In this document: one piece after another, positions 14,060 to 20,047 of the stretch
How the letters are laid out: each line of letters opens with the position of its first letter
Numbering within the stretch: the first letter of the stretch is position 1
DNA from: a virus
Length of the DNA stretch: 20,047 nt
Virus record (IMG/VR): IMGVR_UViG_3300029309_000443
Span: 1-20,047 of that record
Strand: one strand, 5' to 3'
Position numbers and translations under genes: made by a program
The notes under the pieces: model-generated
Told to the model about the DNA's origin: nothing
Databases searched by the model: none
Seen by the model: only the letters and a program-made list of their open reading frames with translations

Positions 14060-14391
14060 TTTGGAAAGAAGAAGCCAAAAAACATTTTATTGACTGTAAA
14101 CCAGCAGAAGGTTGTGGATTGTTGATAGAAAAAAATGGTAATGAATTATTTTATCCTTGTAAAAATATAGCTTCACATATAACTGAAGATATTACTTTCG
14201 CTATAGATCCTTTAGATTATGCAGCCTGTGAAGATGATGGAGCAGAAGTATTAGCAGTAATACACTCTCATGTAGAAGGCAGCGCAGACCCTTCAGAGGC
14301 AGACATTAATAACTGTAAGTTATATATGATTGATTGGTATATTTATTCTGTACAAGATGATAATTGGTGTTTTTTGGAGGCGGAAACATGA
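14056..14391 (+). CDS. Tail assembly protein K-like, JAMM/Mov34 metallopeptidase domain only
   Basis: The JAMM isopeptidase-type zinc motif is complete: E18 in KPAEGCGLL, then H70-S-H72 followed after seven residues by S80 and D83 (IHSHVEGSADPSEAD). Lambda-type gpK usually continues into a C-terminal NlpC/P60 peptidase; at 111 aa this protein ends just after the JAMM fold (WCFLEAET). The gene sits between L and I with ATGA overlaps on both sides, so it is not obviously truncated by mutation. The likely role is tail tip assembly or processing, possibly acting on the ubiquitin-like I protein encoded next door. That pairing is known from comparative analysis of phage tails; activity here is inference. 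Confidence 0.87.
   Translation: MIWKEEAKKHFIDCKPAEGCGLLIEKNGNELFYPCKNIASHITEDITFAIDPLDYAACEDDGAEVLAVIHSHVEGSADPSEADINNCKLYMIDWYIYSVQDDNWCFLEAET
14376..14380 (+). promoter_or_regulatory. Shine-Dalgarno sequence deciding the start of the I-like gene
   Basis: GGAGG seven bases before the ATG at 14388 selects that codon over an in-frame ATG at 14364, which has no such site and would add eight residues (MVFFGGGN) not expected in the family. The chosen start also gives the ATGA overlap with the K-like stop. Confidence 0.75.
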
Positions 14392-14936
14392 CCAAAAAAA
14401 TTAAATTATATGGCACTTTAAGAAAATTATGCGGTGTGAAAGAATTTAAAGCAGATGTTTTTACTGTAGATCAGGTATTTAGTTTTATAAAAGTAAATTT
14501 TCCTAATACTAAAGAACATCTTACTAATGCCTGTTACAGTGTCGTAGTTAATGAAAGAGATATTACTTTTGCGAATATATTAATTCAAACTGACGAAGAG
14601 ATAAAAGTAGTTCCATTAATTTCTGGTAATTTTATTTTTGGTTTAGGTAGTTTAATAGCTGGCTTCTTTACGTCTTCTGTTGTAACAAGTGCTTTAACTA
14701 TGTTGGCTGTTAACGTAGGTATAGGATTTTTATCAGATTTATTAGCCCCAACCCCATCTGCACCAGAGGCAGATCCGCAAGTTTCATCTTTTTTAAGCAA
14801 TCAAAATGCAAACACAACAAAGGCTGGAGGTGCAGCCCCTTTGATTTTTGGTGAATGTTTAGTAGGTTCTATTGTTATAAGTGCTGGTGCTGATACAGTA
14901 CAAGTAAATGACATTCCAGAATCAGACGTACCTTAA
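14388..14936 (+). CDS. Tail assembly protein I-like (ubiquitin-like beta-grasp plus hydrophobic region)
   Basis: Residues 1-80 have the ThiS/MoaD-like beta-grasp pattern: KIKLYGTLRKLCG, a DVFTVDQVFSFI helix, CYSVVVNERDI and a terminal EEIKVVPLISG strand. Residues about 83-115 are strongly hydrophobic with Gly/Ala (FIFGLGSLIAGFF to GIGFLSDLLAP), followed by a Pro/Ala/Asp linker and GAAPLIFGECLVGSIVISAG, which is typical of gpI-type proteins. The length (182 aa) is close to family size. It is translated from a strong GGAGG overlapping the K-like gene and precedes J by 12 bases. The protein is thought to act in tip assembly and may not remain in the virion. Confidence 0.86.
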   Translation: MTKKIKLYGTLRKLCGVKEFKADVFTVDQVFSFIKVNFPNTKEHLTNACYSVVVNERDITFANILIQTDEEIKVVPLISGNFIFGLGSLIAGFFTSSVVTSALTMLAVNVGIGFLSDLLAPTPSAPEADPQVSSFLSNQNANTTKAGGAAPLIFGECLVGSIVISAGADTVQVNDIPESDVP

Positions 14937-14948
14937 TCCTATAAAAAA

Positions 14949-17900
14949 ATGGCACGAGAAATTAGCAATAATAATTTTCAATTAAATGAAGATTTACCAG
15001 ATAATTTTTCAAAATCTGTTCAATTTTTTACTTTTCTTGATTTAGTTTCTGATGGAGCAGAAATTGAAGGTTTTTCTACACCTTCAAAAAATAATTTACC
15101 AATACCAAGTAGTTTATTAAATCCTTCTACAGCTAACGACCCTGAGTTAGTTACTGAAGATGAAAAAACTTATATCCAGTTAGCACAACAGGATATTTTT
15201 TTGGATGGTCGTGCAATACGAGATGAAGGAGGTAATGAAAATATAATAAATACAGCTTTAGCAATAAGAACAGGAAGGGAAAACCAACCAATAATGACAG
15301 GTGTGAATGAATTTAAAATAAATGGTAATTTAACCTCGGCTAAAGTATTAAACAATGGAAATGCTGAACTCAATAAAGTAACAGGTACTATAGATGCTGG
15401 TGTTGACGTTAATAGCACACCAAAAGCAGTAATAATAACTTTAAGGTGGCCTAGTTTAAGGCAACTAAGTGCAGATGACGGTAGTACAGTGGGTTTGGGC
15501 ATTAACAGTGGTGAATTTAAAGGTGAATCTGGCAGCGTGGATATACTTTTGAGAATAAGAAATAAAAACGGTATAGAAATTAAAAGAAAACAAGTTCTGG
15601 TTAACACTATTTCAGTTGGACAATACAGTGTTGATTACAGACTTGAAATTCCAGTGAGTATTCATCAAGATTTAACTGCTATTAATGATAATTACCCATT
15701 AAGTGTAGATGTTTTAAGGTCTGATCAAGAATTTAGAGATTCTGCTTTAGGAAGGAGTCCTTTTAGTAAAACTAATCGTAGGGGTAATAATATTTATGAG
15801 GAAGGAACAAGAAGATTCACTGAATTTTTCTTTTCTGGGCTTCAAGGTGTTATTCCTTTAAATCAAGCAAATGCTACATTTCCAAAAAGTGCATACATAG
15901 GATTAAGGTACTCGGCAGAACAGTTTCCAAACATACCTCAAAGAAAATATTTTATAAGAGGAATTAAGGTCAGAATACCAACATTCGTAAATATTGACAC
16001 CGCTAATACAGGTCGAATCATATACCCATCAGGATATACTTTTGGAGCGTTAACAGGAGTAAGAAATGAATCTAATGGTAAATTCTGGACAACAGACCCA
16101 GCTTGGATTTTGTATGCACTTTTGACTGAAGATTATGGTTTAAATATAGAAGATTCAAAAATTGATTCTGCATCTTTTTTTGCTGCTAGTCAATATTGTT
16201 GTGATTTTAATAATACTGGTTTGCCTAGATTTTCTTTTAATGGTGTATTGAATAGAAGAAAAAAAGCCTTAGACGTTATTAAAGAAATTGCAAGTTTAAT
16301 GAGGGCTACTCTTTACTACAAGAATGGTTCTATAAAAATTGCAATAGATAAACCAGAAACTGTTACTTCATATTTGTTTACAAATGCAAATGTTGTTGAT
16401 GGAGCTTTTAATTATTCTGGTAATGACAAAGATAAAAAATATACACAAATAAATGTGAGTTACTTTAATAACGACATACAAGAATTAGACCTGATATCAA
16501 TAGAAGAACCCTCTATGATAACAAAATTAGGTTTAAATCAAACTAATATATCAGCTTTACATACTACAGACAGACAGCAAGCAAAAAGATTAGGTCGAAC
16601 AATTTTATATACTTCATTATTTGAATCAGAAATTATTACTTTTGATTGTGGTTTAGAAGCAGCAGCTATATTAGAACCTTTTGATATAATTAAAGTTGCA
16701 GATAGATTAAAAGAGACATTCAGAGCAAGCGGAAGAATTAATTCTGTTACTAGTTCAACAGTAGTGGTTGTTGATGATAGTACAGATACAACAGTTGGAA
16801 CTATTGGCGATACTTTTTTAATTATTGATAAGAAAGGTAATGTTCAAGAGAAAACTATTAGTGGAGTAAATGGCAGTTCTATTACATTATCAAGTAGTTT
16901 TTCTACAGATGAGCTACCTCAAGCTGGTACGATTTGGGCTGTTAAAACACAAAATATTCAACACAGAAAATTTAGAGTTACCAACATTAAACAAAAAGAT
17001 AATTTTACTTTTACTGTTACAGCAATTACTTATGACGATAATAAATATAGTTATATAGATGATCAATCAAGTAATTTTGGTGAAGGTGATGCCCCTTCTA
17101 CACTTTTAGATACATTAGAGCCACCAGAAATTTTTGAATTAAAAGAAGAATTAATTGTAGTGAATGGTAGAGCTACAAGCAGAATAGTATTAAATTTTGC
17201 ATATGTTAATGGGGCAAAAAGATATCAAGTAAGTTATAAGCATGATAATTCTCCAAGCAAAACTCAAAATGTTTTTGACAATCAATTTATATTAACTAAT
17301 AATGCTGCTGGGTCTTATGAATTTACAGTTAAGTCAGTTAATACAGCACATTTAGTAAGTAAAACTGGATCTGTTAGAACAATATTAGCAGAAGGATTAT
17401 CTGATAAACCTAGTGCAGTCAGTAATTTAAGAGCCGAAGAAAGTGGTGATAATTTAATTTTAAAATTTGATCGTGCTACTGATAAAGATGTTCTGTTTGG
17501 TGGCTTTGTAGATGTAAAATTAGCACTAATAACTGATGGAACTGCAACTTTACAAGATTCAAATCCCGAAAAACGTGTTGATGGGAATATTAATGAAATT
17601 GTTTTTAATGACTTTCAAAGCGGAGAATATTTTTTAAAATTTATTGACGTAAACGGCAACGAATCCGAAACTGCTACATCTGTTGTTGTTAATAGGACTA
17701 TAAGTTCAAATAATTTACTTGCTCAACAAATAAGAGAAAATCCAAGCTTTTCTGGTACAAAAGTTAATTTAAGACTAGATGGCACAGTTAATGGCTTAGT
17801 GCTAGACAGTGGTACAACGATTGATTCGATTACAGATTTTAATACTCTTGCTTTAGCAGATGGAACTACTTTTAATAATATTGATGATGTTATTAGTGGA

Positions 17901-18566
17901 ATTTCTACATCAGGATCATACATTTTTAATGCAAATGATATAAATCTTGGTGCGCCTTTTAGATTACATCTTGAACCACATTTTAAAAAATCTGGATTTG
18001 ATACTGCAAATTTGTGGGATTCATACACAGATGATATGGATGATTGGCCTGATATTTTTACATCAGGTACAACAGTTGTTGATAAAAGTGCTGATTTAAT
18101 ATTTCAAGTCGCAAAAAGTCAAACAGCAACAGCCAGTACAAGTTTTGAAACTTTTACAAATACAGATATTATTGCTCAAACTTTATCATTTAAAGTTTTA
18201 GTGGAAAACCAAAGCACTTATGAGAATGTAGATATAGAAGAACTAGGAGTAAATTTAATATTTAGACCTAGAACTGAAAGAAGTATTGATAATGCAAATG
18301 CTACAAATGGTGTTTTAACAAGTTCTAGTAGTGGAGCAACTTCAGTAACTTTTGCTAAAAAATTCTTTACAGGAACAACTTCTATTGGTGGTAGCACAAC
18401 AGCATTTAATCCAGTTGTTTTTATAAATATAAATAATATGTCTGATAATGATTTCTTCACTGTAACCAATGTTTCTGGTACAGGATTTACTGTCAGTATT
18501 AAAAATGGCTCTAGTTTTGTAGTTAGACAATTTACATATAGTGCTTTTGGATATGGAGAAGGGTAG
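14949..18566 (+). CDS. Tip attachment (host specificity) protein J-like
   Basis: The trimeric J protein forms the tail tip hub and carries the host-binding end. At 1205 aa it has the usual length. The N-terminal part contains IFLDGRAIRDEGG and, near residues 310-345, AYIGLRYSAEQFPNIPQRKY. From about 380, TTDPAWILYALLTEDYGLNI and RRKKALDVIKEIASLMRATL match the phage-tail hub domain. Two fibronectin type III-like domains follow (about 720-815 and 818-905). The last 300 residues are Ser/Thr/Asn-rich and predicted beta, ending in a FTYSAFGYGEG terminus; this is where host range is likely set. There is no Shine-Dalgarno sequence; the leader is A-rich (ATAAAAAA) and the second codon is GCA. Receptor identity cannot be read from the sequence. 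Confidence 0.92.
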   Translation: MAREISNNNFQLNEDLPDNFSKSVQFFTFLDLVSDGAEIEGFSTPSKNNLPIPSSLLNPSTANDPELVTEDEKTYIQLAQQDIFLDGRAIRDEGGNENIINTALAIRTGRENQPIMTGVNEFKINGNLTSAKVLNNGNAELNKVTGTIDAGVDVNSTPKAVIITLRWPSLRQLSADDGSTVGLGINSGEFKGESGSVDILLRIRNKNGIEIKRKQVLVNTISVGQYSVDYRLEIPVSIHQDLTAINDNYPLSVDVLRSDQEFRDSALGRSPFSKTNRRGNNIYEEGTRRFTEFFFSGLQGVIPLNQANATFPKSAYIGLRYSAEQFPNIPQRKYFIRGIKVRIPTFVNIDTANTGRIIYPSGYTFGALTGVRNESNGKFWTTDPAWILYALLTEDYGLNIEDSKIDSASFFAASQYCCDFNNTGLPRFSFNGVLNRRKKALDVIKEIASLMRATLYYKNGSIKIAIDKPETVTSYLFTNANVVDGAFNYSGNDKDKKYTQINVSYFNNDIQELDLISIEEPSMITKLGLNQTNISALHTTDRQQAKRLGRTILYTSLFESEIITFDCGLEAAAILEPFDIIKVADRLKETFRASGRINSVTSSTVVVVDDSTDTTVGTIGDTFLIIDKKGNVQEKTISGVNGSSITLSSSFSTDELPQAGTIWAVKTQNIQHRKFRVTNIKQKDNFTFTVTAITYDDNKYSYIDDQSSNFGEGDAPSTLLDTLEPPEIFELKEELIVVNGRATSRIVLNFAYVNGAKRYQVSYKHDNSPSKTQNVFDNQFILTNNAAGSYEFTVKSVNTAHLVSKTGSVRTILAEGLSDKPSAVSNLRAEESGDNLILKFDRATDKDVLFGGFVDVKLALITDGTATLQDSNPEKRVDGNINEIVFNDFQSGEYFLKFIDVNGNESETATSVVVNRTISSNNLLAQQIRENPSFSGTKVNLRLDGTVNGLVLDSGTTIDSITDFNTLALADGTTFNNIDDVISGISTSGSYIFNANDINLGAPFRLHLEPHFKKSGFDTANLWDSYTDDMDDWPDIFTSGTTVVDKSADLIFQVAKSQTATASTSFETFTNTDIIAQTLSFKVLVENQSTYENVDIEELGVNLIFRPRTERSIDNANATNGVLTSSSSGATSVTFAKKFFTGTTSIGGSTTAFNPVVFININNMSDNDFFTVTNVSGTGFTVSIKNGSSFVVRQFTYSAFGYGEG

Positions 18567-18572
18567 TATAAT
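18567..18572 (+). promoter_or_regulatory. Perfect TATAAT hexamer before the tail fibre gene
   Basis: A perfect -10 hexamer begins directly after the J stop, within the 25-base spacer, and would place a start about 13 bases before the fibre ATG. No good -35 is found at 16-18 bases upstream, and no extended TGn precedes it. Chance is a serious alternative in AT-rich DNA. Confidence 0.2.
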
Positions 18573-18591
18573 AGGAAAAACATAAACTAAA

Positions 18592-19782
18592 ATGGCAAAA
18601 CCTCTAGACTTTGTAGTAGATAATGGGTCTGGTTCTGCGGTAAGAACTGATTTAAATAATTTATTTGATGCCATAAGTATTAACAATGGCTTTTCAAGTG
18701 GTGCGCCAACTACAAAATATAAATATATGTGGTATGCAGACGAAGCAGGGACAGGGAAAATGTCGTTTTACAAAGCTGATGCACAAAACAAACTAGATTT
18801 TATAAGCCTTACTGATGGTAGTTTTTTCGGCCCAAATGGAACTGCCTCTAATCCCTCTTACACGTTTACCAACTCACCAAACTTAGGTATTTTTAGACAA
18901 TCTGCTAATGTGCTTGGTATTTCTACAGATGGTGTTGCCAGATCAACTTTTAATAATTTAGGTCAAACTTTAATTGGAAATTTCTTAGTAGCACCTAGTT
19001 CTGGAGAAGCAAAAATTGAAGTGCAAACTAACGGAGTAAATAATGAAGAAGCGTTTATAGATCTTATAGCTGATACTACATATACTGATTATGGTTTACG
19101 TCTTCTCAGAGGAGAAACTGGAGAAAATACACAGTCTCAGTTAGAACATAGAGGAACAGGCGCACTTGAGCTAATAGCTACAGATGGAGGCACAATTGAT
19201 TTTAAATTAGGTGTTACTGCAAACAATGCAAACTTAGCTCGATGGAGGTTTCATTCATCTGGTGCTTTTGTTTGGGCTGAACATACTGCGGCTTTGGGTA
19301 CTGGTGCTGACGTTTCTGGTGTTGTCGTTCCAAAAGGAATAGCAAGTAAAACAGGATCAAATGCCGGAGCAACAACATCTGGGAATCTTTATAATTTTTA
19401 TTGGACAGGTTCTGCTCTAAAATGTTGGGTAGATGAAGTTGATCAAGGTGTTGTTAGTATTTCAAGCTCTGATTACAGAATTAAGCAAAAAATAACAACA
19501 CAAACAGCGTTAGGTATTGACAAAATAAAACAATTAAGGCCAGTAAACTATGAATATAAAAATTATGGTCATTTTAAAGCAGACGGAGTAGCAAGAGAAG
19601 GTTTTATTGCTCATGAATTGCAAGAAGTTATACCAAGTGCTGTTAATGATGAAAAGGATGGTGATGCTATACAGTCACTAAATTTAGATGCAATAGTTTC
19701 TGTTCTAACTAAAGCATTACAGGAGTCAATTGCTAAAATAGAAACATTAGAAGCTAAAGTGGCTGCTCTTGAGGCAAAGTAA
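18592..19782 (+). CDS. Tail fibre with C-terminal peptidase S74 / intramolecular chaperone domain
   Basis: The N-terminus (FVVDNGSGSAVRTDLNNLFD, then PTTKYKYMWYADEAG) resembles attachment domains of aquatic phage fibres. A middle region with PSYTFTNSPNLGIFRQSANV is of the TGIYR-like fibre repeat type. The C-terminal 105 residues form an S74 domain: SSDYRIKQKI at 292-301 with S293-D294 as the expected self-cleavage site, GFIAHELQEVIPSAV, a NLDAIVSVLTKAL helix and a coiled-coil end (IETLEAKVAALEAK). Such domains trimerise and fold fibres, then cut themselves off. At 396 aa this is a short fibre. No Shine-Dalgarno sequence is present; the stop overlaps the next gene by one base. Receptor binding is inferred. 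Confidence 0.9.
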   Translation: MAKPLDFVVDNGSGSAVRTDLNNLFDAISINNGFSSGAPTTKYKYMWYADEAGTGKMSFYKADAQNKLDFISLTDGSFFGPNGTASNPSYTFTNSPNLGIFRQSANVLGISTDGVARSTFNNLGQTLIGNFLVAPSSGEAKIEVQTNGVNNEEAFIDLIADTTYTDYGLRLLRGETGENTQSQLEHRGTGALELIATDGGTIDFKLGVTANNANLARWRFHSSGAFVWAEHTAALGTGADVSGVVVPKGIASKTGSNAGATTSGNLYNFYWTGSALKCWVDEVDQGVVSISSSDYRIKQKITTQTALGIDKIKQLRPVNYEYKNYGHFKADGVAREGFIAHELQEVIPSAVNDEKDGDAIQSLNLDAIVSVLTKALQESIAKIETLEAKVAALEAK

Positions 19783-20047
19783 TGGCAATTCAACCTGCGA
19801 CGTACAACTTTACTGTTCAAAGAAGATCAGATCATACGATTCCTTTGTTATTTAAAGACGGTAATAATAATGCCATAAATCTAACAGGATTTACGGTAGA
19901 AGCTGAAGTCTGGGAAGATACACGTACAACAAAATTTGCAGATTTTACGACAACTTATACAGATAGATCAGCAGGGTCAGTTAGTATTTCTTTAACGGAT
20001 GTGCAGACTGCTACATTTACTCCAAATATTTTAAAATACGATGTTTT
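19782..20047 (+). CDS. Tail/fibre-associated structural protein (3' partial)
   Basis: The start overlaps the fibre stop by one base (TAATG), and the frame remains open to the window edge (88 complete codons). The visible part, YNFTVQRRSDHTIPLLFKDG, NLTGFTVEAEVWEDTRT, GSVSISLTDVQTATF and LKYDV, has a strand-rich pattern with an LTxxQTxxF-like turn, seen in N-terminal domains of baseplate or fibre-associated proteins of siphophages. It is probably an upper-baseplate or receptor-binding accessory component. The remainder and its role lie outside the window. Confidence 0.75.
   Translation, partial: MAIQPATYNFTVQRRSDHTIPLLFKDGNNNAINLTGFTVEAEVWEDTRTTKFADFTTTYTDRSAGSVSISLTDVQTATFTPNILKYDV

Noticed and set aside
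14364-14390. Upstream ATG for the I-like gene
   Set aside because: No ribosome binding site precedes it, whereas GGAGG stands seven bases before the ATG at 14388.
18342-18686. Minus-strand open frame of 114 aa spanning the end of J and the fibre start
   Set aside because: Low-complexity translation (Ser/Ile/Lys/Asn) with no ribosome binding site. It crosses two firmly supported plus-strand genes and overlaps another minus-strand shadow.

Overview
The window is a contiguous stretch of the structural (late) region of a tailed, long-tailed (siphovirus-like) phage or prophage. Base composition is low (roughly one third G+C by eye). Codons end mostly in A/T, arginine is mostly AGA, and genes are packed with 1-4 base overlaps. 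Several small proteins and the capsid and fibre sequences resemble those of marine and aquatic phages. That suggests a low-GC aquatic bacterial host, but the host cannot be named from this sequence. No integrase, tRNA, rRNA, CRISPR array or insertion sequence is visible, and no gap longer than 300 bases lacks a gene.

Layout: (1) 1-3651, packaging/head start: a DUF4055-type portal protein, open at the left edge, then a MuF-type minor head protein with an extra C-terminal HExxH zinc-metalloprotease-like domain. (2) 3632-3934, the only convincing minus-strand gene, converging on and overlapping the end of the MuF gene. (3) 3950-5890, an accessory block of tiny lysine-rich proteins (43, 19, 74, 87, 51 and 94 aa) around a beta-class DNA methyltransferase. 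(4) 5919-8224, a coiled-coil scaffold, the major capsid protein, a beta-rich decoration-like protein and a 48-aa protein. (5) 8193-10253, neck genes: a DnaT-like head-tail connector, a 77-aa protein, a stopper-like protein, an HK97 gp10-like protein, a tail terminator and a 48-aa protein. (6) 10282-13101, tail tube: major tail protein, G-like tail assembly chaperone with an A-AAA-AAA slippery site fusing it to a T-like frame, and a 613-aa tape measure. (7) 13101-18566, a lambda-type tip module M-L-K-I-J, with K reduced to its JAMM domain and L lacking the usual C-terminal cysteines. (8) 18592-20047, a tail fibre with a C-terminal peptidase S74/intramolecular chaperone domain, and the start of another tail or fibre-associated protein that runs off the right edge.

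Together these genes build a capsid filled through the portal, a neck, a tube whose length is set by the tape measure, and a J-based tip carrying receptor-binding fibres. The most unusual parts are the MuF-metalloprotease fusion with its convergent antisense neighbour, the small basic protein cluster with its embedded methyltransferase, the unannotated frameshift product, and the pared-down K and L tip proteins. Starts fall into two classes: genes inside overlapping clusters mostly have Shine-Dalgarno sequences, while most structural genes that follow a short spacer lack one and begin ATG/GTG-GCN.
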